From Isoetes taiwanensis (taxonomy: Eukaryota; Streptophyta; Lycopodiopsida; Isoetales; Isoetaceae): a DNA stretch of 64,000 bases. The DNA lies in contig JAJEKV010000321.1 of assembly GCA_021234155.1 (NCBI GenBank), positions 186,001-250,000 on the forward strand, read 5' to 3'. The notes under the pieces are model-generated. The model did not search any database, was not told where the DNA came from, and saw only the letters and a program-made list of their open reading frames with translations. Each line of letters starts with the position of its first letter. Position 1 is the stretch's first letter. Position numbers and translations under genes: made by a program. This document shows, piece by piece, positions 13,043 to 24,000 of this stretch.

Positions 13043-13665
13043 TAAGAATTTTATCCTCTATACAAGTATACATCATCATGAAATAAATGTGTATGTACCC
13101 AATCAAGAAGGATCTCGCATGTCCATGACCTGAGGTATGATCCTAGCATCCCTCACCCTCAAAAGGCTTTTCAAGGGAAAAACCGTCCGGATTTGATCAT
13201 ATCTTTGGGCAACTTTGAAGGGTATGAGATTCATCCTCAATGACTCCCAGTATACAATGATACATTATGGCAGATGATTGCCAAATTCAATGGAGGCAAT
13301 GAGTCTTTCATGGGCAAGTGGGTGCGCGAGGTAGCATTGTGGGCCATCCATGATCTCTTGGAGATAAGATCCCTGTTCGAACCCACCAAAGTCATGTCCA
13401 AGGGCCCCCAAAGTGATAGTTAGATGGGATTTTATCCTCTATGGAGACCAACCGCCCTATAGGACCCAATCAAGAAGGGATGTGGGATTAAAAACCCTCA
13501 CCCTAAAGGCTTTTCAACGGAAAAACCGTGATAATAGGTATCCGAGGGTATACAATGATGGCACATTTCAAATTCAATGCAATGTCTTAGGGCATAGCCG
13601 AGTGCGCTCATCCATGATCTCTTGGAGATAAGATCCCTCGAACCCACCAAACATGTCCGTGACCC
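13043..13665 (+). repeat. Diverged direct duplication (about 13043-13395 and 13420-13665)
   Basis: Both copies carry, in the same order, TTTTATCCTCTAT, ACCCAATCAAGAAGG, CACCCT..AAAGGCTTTTCAA, ATCCATGATCTCTTGGAGAT and GAACCCACCAAA. The second copy is shorter by internal deletions. Short coding-like runs occur but all are interrupted. I infer two decayed copies of one unidentified element. From 13666 to 14344 I see nothing. Confidence 0.6.
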
Positions 13666-14344
13666 ATTTGCTAGTTAGATGGGATCAATCGGCATAATGG
13701 CCTCGGATGTGGGTGAATATTGGGTGTCAAGCGTGACATTCTCCTCTATCGCTGGCAACTCGACAAATATTGTCCTTCAACTTGGGAAAATTTGCATGTC
13801 TCAATCCGGAGGTGATATGCATTGTGGAATGAGGCTATCGATCTCCACTTCTTCATGGGCAAATTAGATTTGGATCCTGTAAACATGGAATTGATTTGGT
13901 GCTAGTAGTGTGTCGTCAATTGTTGCTCAAGAATGCCATCCATTAATTGCTGGCCATGATTATCTTGTAATTGACTAGACTGTGTGGATCGCCTGCCTTA
14001 TAGATGGGAACTACCCTGCTAGTGGTCCATTATTAGGGAAATCCTTCCATAATGCCATGTTGAATAGTGCCATCAAGATGGGCACTATCATTGGTCCTGC
14101 CCTTTAAGCAGCTCTATATGCATGCCTTCTAAGTCTATCGCCTTGCCATTGGCGAGATGTTGCAAGCCATGTGAGACCTCTGCCATTGTTATTTCTAGCG
14201 TCTAGCCCATCTGTAGGGATACTTTTGCTTGGACCATAGTATCATCTTTGCAATAGTTGGTTGGCATATAAGAGGCATAATTTGACGTCTTGAGGTGTAA
14301 TGCCCTTAGGATTGTATCTTTGAAGGACCCTTGAACGAGTTATC

Positions 14345-14720
14345 TTGTGGGTGTTTACTTTGACCATGGAGGTTTTAAAACTGTTATTTGGGCTCAATGT
14401 GTGGACCTCTTGCTCTTGGCCCCATGCTTTGCATGTTGGATGAGTGTTTCTTTCATCTCTCTTGTAGTGTTGTTAATTGTTTGGATCTGTCTTAATCTCT
14501 TGCTCTCAATCTCATATCCCTTCTTTCTCTGCTCCCCTTGCACTAAGCGTGGCATCAAAACCCTTCTCGTTGCACTAAGCATGGCATCAAAACCCTTCTC
14601 TTGCAGGCTCTATTTGGTTAATTGTCTTGGATGCTTACTTTGACCATGGAGGTTTTAAAACTGTTATTTGGGCTCAATGTGTGGACCTCTTGCTCTTGGC
14701 CCCATGCTTTGCATGTGTTT
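14345..14720 (+). repeat. Duplicated segment (14347-14436 and 14632-14717)
   Basis: A stretch of about 86-90 bp beginning TTTACTTTGACCATGGAGG occurs twice, almost identically. A 25-30 bp piece containing GGCATCAAAACCCTTCTC is also duplicated between the copies. The first copy continues at 14437 into about 54 bp that recurs at the 5' edge of the LINE near 19682-19735, linking the two places. From 14721 to 15581 nothing is recognisable. Confidence 0.65.
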
Positions 14721-15581
14721 TTTTTTATTATTGGGAATAATGTGGAATGCAAATGATGTGGTGTAAAGACAAATGAGGCAAAAATAAACTTGATTGCAAT
14801 GGCAGAGCACAATGTATATGCACAGGTCATTTTCCTGTTGGCATACTAGGAAAAGGATAACTCGAGGCATAATGGTTACAATGGTTGGACATAAGGCCAT
14901 AGTTGGAGTGCATGCGAGAATCGCAATATGAATTTCCTACAGTACTGACCATATGAACAAAGTTAGCAAGCACTGACCATATGAGCAAAGTTAGCAGAAT
15001 ATTATGAGGCAGATATGCATGGCAAAATATGGGCACTGGTTGCAAAGTGATGCAAAGGGGATTTTCCAGAATTTCAAGGGAGGCCTCAAACGTGTGTTGA
15101 CATGGCACTTGGTTAACATAAAGTGGGTGTGGAAAATAAAGGATAAAGGATGAGCCAATAATTATCAAAGGATGATGGTAAAATACGGTGCTACATGTTA
15201 TTCAGAAGAATGGAGTATGGTTAGACCCATAGTTACATAGTGTGATGTTGGGACAGGAATAATTCTTAGTGCATGAAATTAAAGCCTTTGGAAAAAAAGG
15301 AAATACTGCTGGGACAATAAAATACATGGTTACGATTTTCGTAACCTTAAGCATCTACACGAGCATGGCTGTAAAACAAAATTGGGAAGCTCAACAGCCA
15401 CCATGCATCAATTCGGAGCAAGTCTTTACCATGGACGGAAGGTAAGGCTGCGATTTTGCATGATTTAGGGTTTTGGCAGATAAAAGGTAAAATGAGACCC
15501 TGTGGCATTGCCTGAACCTTTTCTTGAACCCTAATTAGGGTATTCCGATGTGGCACCAGCGGCTTAGATAGCTGGTTGTTT

Positions 15582-16214
15582 GATGCATCGATTTGCTACA
15601 GGTTTCCTGCTTCCTGATATGCCATAGTTTTAATGGTGCACTGTTAATGCGAAATGCAGCAGTCTTGGGCATGCATATGGTAGTGCATTGGATATACAAG
15701 AAAGGCATGGAGCTATGATCAATGAGACTATACAAGAACACTGCAACAAGAATCGAGCTAATCAGGTTTGGAAGAATTGATTCCAAATAAAAGCTACAAT
15801 AATGTAAAATAGATGCATGAATTCAGTTTAAAATGCATGAAATATACGATTCAATAGGATATTTTACATGAACTTGGTCAGATCCAATAAATGCTATGAG
15901 GATGCATCTATTTGCTACAGGTTTCCTGCTTCTAGTATGCCAGAGGTTTATGGGTGCACTGTTAATGCGAAATGCAGCAGTCTTGGGCATGCATATGATA
16001 CTGCATTGGATATATAAGAAAGTCATGGAGCTATGATCAGCGAGACTATACAAGAACACTGCAACAAGAATCGAGCTAATCAGGTTTGGAAGAATTGATT
16101 CCAAATAAAAGCTAGAATAATGTAAAACAGATGCATGAATTCAGTTTAAAATGCATGAAATATACGATTCAATAGGATATTTTACATTTATTCAATAAAT
16201 ACTGTGAGTAGATC
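15582..16214 (+). repeat. 319-bp tandem duplication
   Basis: Two adjacent copies begin GATGCATC at 15582 and 15901. They stay highly similar to the shared end (...TTCAATAGGATATTTTACAT, then CAATAAAT..TGTGAG or CAATAAAT..TATGAG). High identity over more than 300 bp suggests a recent duplication. Neither copy contains a convincing gene. Confidence 0.8.
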
Positions 16215-17849
16215 TCTATAGAATGGAAGTGGATCAAGAGGATTAGCCTTTGTTGCATCTTTTACAATAAGCTTATGATTTCTATCACTAGATTAAGGGC
16301 ACTGGCTAATGGCTATTAGATTCTATACCTGAATGATCTGGGGTGGCTAAATTACAAATAGATTTTTGCATTAGAATGTAGAAATTTATTGTAGCCGAGA
16401 ATATTTATCTTCTATTGTGTGCATCTATAGTGGATAGCCGCTGAATCTTGGCTGCTATTTAATGTTTTAACCGTATAGAGTGTGCCACCAGCAGAAGCTC
16501 AAGAGAGAATGGTAATATTAAATTGGTCAGCCATTAGATACTACTCAGCAGATATTCTACTTATGGTACATGAATCCATGCACCTTGCATTTCTTTACGT
16601 CACATATTGAGGATGAACCTACTGTGGTATTGATAGTTATGAGAGGGTAATTCCAGAAGGCCTATGCAAATTTAAGTCCTCCATTGCACATAATGGTCTT
16701 TTCAAGATAAGAATATAGCAGCAAAGAACTAGATTAATATTTTATGGAGTTTAGATATAGATATTTTACTGGCCATGCAGGCAATTGAGTGCTACAGATT
16801 CAGTAGGGCATAGGGCATAGTTTATGAAAACTTTAATGTGACATTTGACTTTTTGCATATCCAAAGGGTGCAAATCTAGCGTAGGATGTTTGCAAAGGAA
16901 TATGCTCACTGGCTGGCTAATACCTTATAACTCTTTTATTGCTAAAGTGCTCTTAACAGGAAACACAATTGTGGCCACTTTGGTATGGGGCAGTCACTAT
17001 TTGAAATTCTTTTGGGTCTGATCTTACTGATTATGATTTCTTATCTAAGAACAGTGTCAAGAAACGGGCTTCCACACCTTCTCATATATGTGGATATCAT
17101 CTCTTCATAGCATGCATGCTAGGTATAACGATTGCATGCGGGTTTTTTATTTAGAGCAGACCTCGTAACAGTGGTGGGGTACGAAGAGTAAAGATTCTTG
17201 ACATTGTCTTAATTTGGTTGAGAAACATTTAATAAGTATTAAACTCACAGTCTTGATAAAGGTTGCATTTAGGCTAATCTTTTAGGCAAGAGTCATTTAC
17301 ATTCTCGCATGATAAATTATCAATCTATTGTGTTTTTGGTACATGCAAGGTGAAGGGCGATAAGCCCGTTGAACTCCGAAGCACACCTGTTAGTGACTTA
17401 GGCTTTTACCCTTCTTAGGCTAACTGTCCTCTGGTTTCACTGCAGTAACGGGATTTCTTGCTCCTGTGTATGTTTCCCATTCATTCAAGTTGGAGAAGCT
17501 ACATGACATGATGACTTTGAGGTCACATTTTGGACAAGGCTGTTGAGCTATATGGTGTTGATCTAAAAGACAAGGGAAATTCTATACTTCATTTTCAATC
17601 TTATGTCATTTTTTAGTCAATGCTGAATTCTTTTAAGGGTTAATATGATGTACTGAACAAGAACATTAATTGAATTGACAAAGAGGAAATCATTATTTCT
17701 AAGAGAATCTGGTAATTTCTTTTTGATAAATGTTTAACCATTTTAAGGCTTAAGTCAAAATTTACACTGTTTTTGGCTTAAAGAAATGATATTGACAGTG
17801 GTCTTTGCAAAGTCCATGGAAGGTAAAAAGTCATTGAGCAGTTTTAAAA
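16215..17849. other. AT-rich intergenic stretch, nothing recognised
   Basis: I found no coding exon, RNA gene or repeat that I could support here. Confidence 0.4.
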
Positions 17850-19680
17850 GTTTTTTTTTTTTTTTTTTTTTTTTGAAGGACGTGAAACTTTATTAATCAT
17901 CGAAACGAGCAACAAAGATGGGGGACTGAAAACCCGGTGGAGGAATTGTCCGCGAGCAAAACCACATACCTTACAAAGACACAACATGTAAATGAGTTAC
18001 ATATAAGTGTTAATCCGGAGATATGTACCCAAATACGATTCTTCACTTCATCCTTTACGGAGGAGATATATATACGCTTTGACGATGCATTGCTTAGCTT
18101 CAATAAGCACTTGAGCATCGGGCTCTATGGCCCTTGAAAATAAAGAGGTTTCTTCTTTTCCATGTTGACCAAATGATCCATCTTTGAAGCTAAGTGAAAT
18201 GCCCTCTTTGCCATATTGTCCCAAGAACTTGGGTACAACGCTTAATAAGACTTGTTGACTATTCAAACCGCGAATCAAAAGACTTCGAAGCCACAACCAA
18301 GCCGGTCTAGCATCTTTGGCATAAGAAGAAACAATGCTCGATTGTCTCATCCCTCACGAGCGCATAAAAGGCATGTCCCGCACCTCGGGACGAATTTGTG
18401 GACCAAAACATTGGACGCACATCTATGGATGATTGCAACCACAAACTGCCCGACAACTTTGGATGAAGTAACTTGTCCCAAACCCGTTCCAAAACTTTCT
18501 ACGGTTGATTCACCGGTACCACCAAAGGCCATTTTTGAGGGGCAACACCTCTCACGCAAGAAGATCTTATACATAGAATTCACCAAATGCCAAACATTCT
18601 CATGAACCACCCGGAGATGGGGGATACTTGTGGTATAGGAGGAAGAATGGCAATGACTATCTCCAAAGAAGCATCCCATCTTAAAAGAAGGAACTTTTGT
18701 CCCAAATTCTTCCCATGTCGTAATCGCATTACCATGCAGAATTAGCACACCTGCTAGTTTCCGCCATTGTCGTGGGATGAACTGGATGCTACCAAAGCAG
18801 ATTTTGTTATCGCCCAAAGGACCACCAACAACTAGCTCCGAAACTTCTTGCCATAGGTTGGAGATGGGACGCATTTAATATTCCAAGCATCAAGCAACCC
18901 CCTGAGGAAAAGGGAGAGATAAGGCGATGAGGATAGAAAGAGCCCAAGGAAGCCGGTGCCTTGATATGAGAGCCAAAAAGGGAGACCCACAAAAGCGCAA
19001 TGATTGGGGCCGGGGTGAGCCGGAGACACATCAACATTATTCAAGATCCTCGAGAGATGAACTTGGAAATTTTGCTCATGGGAGAAATGATCATCCCAAG
19101 TCCCCGATTACTTTGGTAAAGATGCACTTCAAACAACTCCAGCCTTGACAGCCTTCTTGTGCCACCCGGATGAAATTCAACAATTCGGAGCGATGAGCCG
19201 CATCTTTGCTTCAGGTGCCAATATGCGAAGCCATATAAACATGTGTGCCACTCCTCGGCGATGGTCGACCCGCCATGGACAATTTAATGTGGACCACCGA
19301 ACAAGTGTTTTTCCACCCCAACAACAATTATCCCATCTGTACCATTTGAATATCCCACAGAATAACAAGAAGCTTGGTCGCTTTGCCATGAGGAAGGACC
19401 TCCATGGAAATGCGGTAACACTCGGTGGGGAGCATCCTGCGTCCACAATGCAAAGATACCGCCATCCAACGAAGATACGTGATGCTAAGGAAGGAATCAA
19501 TAGTGAGATGGCATTGCAGTTTTGCTCATCGACCTTTAGGAAAAGAAAAGTATCATCCGGCGTCTTGATTACAAATCTCCTGCGACCCATTATGCATGGG
19601 GAGTCCATGCAAGATGCCATCTTGTGCAGCAAGTGAGAAAATTTGAGAGAGGACCTCTTCTACAATTGTGAAGAGCAATG
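17850..19680 (-). mobile_element. 5'-truncated L1-type LINE with poly(A) tail
   Basis: On the minus strand the 3' end is an A-run (a T-run at about 17850-17875 on the plus strand) preceded by TTTATTAATCATCG-like 3' UTR sequence. Upstream lie reverse-transcriptase remnants. 'PLLFTIVEEVLSQIF' near 19660 corresponds to the segment after the 'PLSP' motif. 'TPDDTFLFLKV' near 19550 corresponds to the catalytic (F/Y)xDD. Near 18320-18400 the zinc-binding C-terminal motif CxxC...DETIEHCFFLCQRC, preceded by NVLVHKFV, is typical of the plant zf-RVT domain. Many frameshifts and stops show it is dead. The 5' part of the RT and the endonuclease are missing. Confidence 0.8.
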
Positions 19681-19742
19681 GTTGGATGAGTGTTTCTTTC
19701 ATCTCTCTTGTAGTGTTGTTAATTGTTTGGATCTGTTTGGAT

Positions 19743-20045
19743 CCTACGTAACCCCCTGTGTGAATATGCACCCAAACGGGGTTTAAGGGGGATTTTAATT
19801 TAAATGTGTCAAATGCAATGGTTTGTGTTAATAATGTCAGTTTTGTGTTAAGTAAAAAAAAAATTGGCCCCTTCGGGGCCTTAAGGATGGTGTAGGGGTG
19901 TAGATATAGACATTACCTAATACTCTAATGATGGATGGTATATCATAGCCTCACAAATCTAACAAACTAGAGGTGCTCAAATTATGGAAACGAAAACATT
20001 GCATAGAATTAGACATATAATATTAATACCAATGTATAATATTAT
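19743..20045 (+). repeat. Dispersed repeat, copy 1 (partner at 40538-40855)
   Basis: It begins CCTACGT and includes TGTGAATATGCACCCAAAC and the strong palindrome GGCCCCTTCGGGGCC near 19866-19880. It then stays nearly identical to the second copy through AATTAGACATATAATATTA. Similarity stops abruptly at both ends. Both copies have the same orientation. No coding capacity; probably a solo terminal repeat or a non-autonomous element. Confidence 0.75.
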
Positions 20046-20194
20046 ACAATACAAGAATTTAGCGCTGCACAAGACCCCCAAAATTGAACCATTATAATTT
20101 TTTTTTAATGGTTTGTTGGTGAAAACCAAATCCATAAATCAGTACATGTTTGTGGGTTCAAAAGTTTACAAACCATGTCTAGTTATCTAATATA

Positions 20195-20430
20195 GTTCAT
20201 CAACATATTTTTTAAAGGTGATAAGACAACATTGTTTTATGACATGGTAAAGAAACATAGCAATCTTAATTGGTATTTATAACAACTTAACCTATATGAT
20301 ATTCTAATATGATTCATCAACATATTTTTCTAAGGTGATAAGACAACATTGTTTTATGACATGATGTTGAAACATGGCAATTTTAATTGGTCTCATAATG
20401 ACTTAAACTATATGATATGTACTCTTGTTT
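20195..20430. repeat. 116-bp tandem duplication
   Basis: GTTCATCAACATATTTTTT and the following GGTGATAAGACAACATTGTT recur with a period of about 116 bp (20195 and 20311). Confidence 0.7.
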
Positions 20431-20972
20431 TAATAGGTCACATTTATTAGACCGGTATTTGATCGCATCTATCTTCTTGATTATATTGACATGGTAATGT
20501 TAAGCGCATAATTATCATGACATTTTATAGTGATTAATCACCCGATTACACAACCCGGTAAACAATCTTGGTTTAAATATGCTAATATGACTTTTTTTAC
20601 CCTATTTTCTCCATGGTACTAAAACATAATTATTTCAGCTAATTTTTCTAGCAACTTAAAATGTATCGATACGAACTAATGATTAGTATTTCAAGTTTAA
20701 TGGAATGGTTCACTATAACCCCAAAATCTGCTCTACATGTAGTTTTTGTTTGTTGTTTTGCAATAAAACAACACTCAAAGAACCACCCATATTATTGTTA
20801 AAATGCTAGAAACAACGGTAGTTTTTAATGTAGTTTTCACACACAAAAATGCATAGTTTTCATCGTGGTTTTAGACAAAAACAGCGTATTTTTTATGTAG
20901 TTTTTACCCATGGTTTTTAGAGAAAACAACGCGTAAATTTATACGTGGTTTTCCCCCAAATAAAAAACAACG

Positions 20973-21121
20973 TATGGTTTTTAGATGTGGTCTTCAGCTA
21001 GAAACAATGCATATGTAAAAATTTTAGCATAGTTTTCCTTCAATTGTATGGTTTTTTGATGTAGTCTTCAGCTATAAACAATACATATGTAAAAAATTTA
21101 GCATAGTTTTCCTTCAATTGT
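20973..21121. repeat. 74-bp tandem duplication
   Basis: Two copies starting TATGGTTTTT at 20973 and 21047 share GTCTTCAGCTA.AAACAAT and TTTTCCTTCAATTG. The flanking 20780-20970 has weaker, shorter repeats of GTAGTTTT and AAACAACG-like words. Confidence 0.7.
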
Positions 21122-23526
21122 CGACGCATTATTTTCATTGTTTGTAGTGAAACCACGTGTTGTTTTTTTTAATGTAGTTTTGAAGAGACATCAAAACTTA
21201 AGAATTGCAGTTTTTCCGTTGTCACAAAGATTGCATAATTGCAATAGCAAACAAATGAGTTTTGGCATTATCTAATCTAATGAGCATATATTTAAGTGCT
21301 TTCTTAATATATAAGTGCTTGTTTCTAAGACTGAACCATTGGATACCAATAAAATACATGCACAAAACCATTGAATAACAAGAATAGATATTTTCAATGT
21401 ATCTGATATTACAATGCATCTTTGTCACATGTCAAACGACCAAGAACATGTCGTACATAAATATAATGCGCCACCACCACATCGTGTCGAGGCCTTGATT
21501 GAGTTTAAACACATCAAGCTTGAGGTGATACAAGTAAGATCAAAGGCAATACATGCACACCATCACACCCTCATAGTTCTGAAAAGCTTGCTAGTCATAC
21601 ATCAGGATAAGACATTGAAAGCATGGATAATTGAATGATCCATCCTTATGTCTTGAAGCATGCTACTAAAACATCGATAGAGCAAAACTCTTAAGAATGC
21701 CACGGGTAAACTAGAATCGGTAGATAACCTCGAGAAAACCCAACAAATCGAGAGAGCCCCACTTACTTAGATAGAGTCGTCACTAAAGTTGGTGCACTTC
21801 TGTCGACAAATCACCGATCCTATTTGCCCTTTCTCATCCGCTAACAAATACATAATTAGCAAACATGCAATTGCGGTCATCGTAATGCTTGCCAAATAAA
21901 AGTTTCACCTACCTCATTCGCCCCCGGGTGAAACACCTACCATCAGAATCAAGGGCAATACAATGAAACGTCTTGCAACAAACATTTCTATTCAAGGTTA
22001 AGCGTAGTACATTCATATAGCCCACGAACTCGCTCTCTAACACCCTATGATCGATTAATGAGACTAGATCCCGGCATATTTTAAATGCGAATACATCACC
22101 AAGTGAGCGTTGACATTTGAGTTTCTGAGATGATCCTTTTCCACATTTAGAATATCAAAGGCGGAAAAAGAAAAGAACAAAATGAAGAACATTGTTGATT
22201 GCATACGATTACTAAAACGTCAAATAAAAACAAAATGTAGAATCTGAATACAAATAAGCAAAAGCAAATGATCATACGTATTTATCGGAACCATTTTACA
22301 CACCACATCCAGTGGCAATGTAGCGGATAGAAACTCCAACCAAAGGAATAGGCCAGTTTATTTGCTGATTTACGTCTTCAGATTTTGACCCTGACATGCA
22401 ATAACCTCCATAGCTCCACGGTTGTCATCTTTGTGCTAATCCGGCATCTTGGTCATCTTGATCTACAAAAGCGGGTAAGTCTTAGAAAAACTTAAGCGCC
22501 CTAAAAATACCTGAGCCAAAAAAACCTAAGCGCCAAGAAAAATCTTGAACGCCATGCCTGTGCGCCACTGCACTCGATTTGCTCAACAATAGCTTCCGGA
22601 TTCTTGAGTAGGCGAAGCGACAAAGCATAAGTAGGCGGTTTGCGAGAATAATCGGTTTACCGTAGCAGGCGGCGAGGCACGGAATCACCGGATTTGCAAC
22701 GGCAAAGCGGGAAATTAGTTGAACCAATAGAATGAAAGTGTCAGGATCACCATCTGAGCCGTTCATCTCGTCCAAAGCTGGCCCGTTATTCTCAACCATT
22801 TGATTGGCCCTTTATTCTCACACATATTTCAACTTATAATTTTTAACCTAACATGATAATCTATGTTCTACTACTTTTTGCGGGGTATCTTTCCCTACGA
22901 GTCTTGCTATGTTCAAGTCATATGGCCATAGCCAAAATGGCTGGGACATCTTCTGGGAAAAACTCCCGACGAAGTTAATGTATATTGGGATCTTCTGGCA
23001 AGTTTTCTTATGGATTTTTGGGTTGCCCCTAAGGGCAAGTGCTCGGTTATGTGGGAAGTTGAAATATCTCGGGTATATGCTGGAATATACTCGGATATCC
23101 ATCACGATCGGCCTAAACTTGTTATAGGCATTAGTCTGTCCATCACGCCTTTTGGTATCGCAACTCCAGAAACTGGCAAACCGGCATCGTTTTCTCAGCA
23201 TTTCAATCCGAAATTCGTCTGATCTTTGTGAGATTAGGGCATTAATCATACTATGGTGTTAGTTTTATTGGATGGTGTGTTTACTGTGGCATAGAATCCC
23301 ATTTGTCATGCTGCCAGTACTGAATGTGCATCTTTGATCCTATCTTGCAAGTTTTGAAAGGTACTATTTACATACCTTATTGTTGCACATTAAGAATGGT
23401 GCTATACAGAGCAAAGATGGTTCTCTGGAATTTATTCAGACCCATTTCTATTACTTTGCCCACTAACAATAATAGGATGCCATGTTTAGCCATTTGTTGA
23501 TTCGTCTTATAGTATGCTAATAACAA
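21122..23526. other. Intergenic, nothing convincing; repeat fragment near 22990-23100
   Basis: Around 22999-23030 the words TTTTTGGGTTGCCCCTA and GGGCAAG..CTCG match a segment near 58579-58612, so a decayed dispersed repeat is present. No gene is supportable. Confidence 0.4.
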
Positions 23527-24000
23527 TATATATATACAAGTATTTGTACTATAAGGGAGTATATGAAGTCGACTGGTTGCTTACTAAGAAGTCAACGTCA
23601 AACTTGCAGTCACAGTGTAAAAAACGCATATCAGTTATGGTGAAATTCCTCCCCTCTTGGAATGCTCGCCCTCGGATCAGAACAGGAATACTGCATATCA
23701 GGACTTCAATAAATAACAAGAACAGAAAACTCAAGAGATGCATTTGGATCCATTGATACAAAAATCCCTCCACGTCTTCTATATTGTAGGGGAATGGAGG
23801 AGATGCTTGTTTGAGTCCATTGATGCAAAAAATCCCTCCACATCATCTATATTGCAAGGGAATGAAAAAGGGGCTCTTTATCCGCAACAATGGCGGACGT
23901 GCTCTCAACTATCGTCATTGCGGGGCCCTTTATCATTACGAGGCCCTTTGTCGTCATTGCAGGGCCCTTTATCATTGTGAGGCCCTTTATCGTTCCCCTA
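23527..24000. repeat. Short local tandem repeats and a shared element end
   Basis: 23527-23561 (ATATATATACAAGT, then TACTATAAGGGAGTA) also occurs at about 28034-28066. 23743-23865 holds two roughly 70-bp diverged units containing CCATTGAT.CAAAAA. 23913-23990 holds about two 39-bp units containing CGTCATTGC.GGGCCCTTTAT. None is coding. Confidence 0.5.

Noticed and set aside
18927-19636. Plus-strand frames of up to 163 codons
   Set aside because: They are antisense to the minus-strand LINE carrying RT and zinc-binding motifs.
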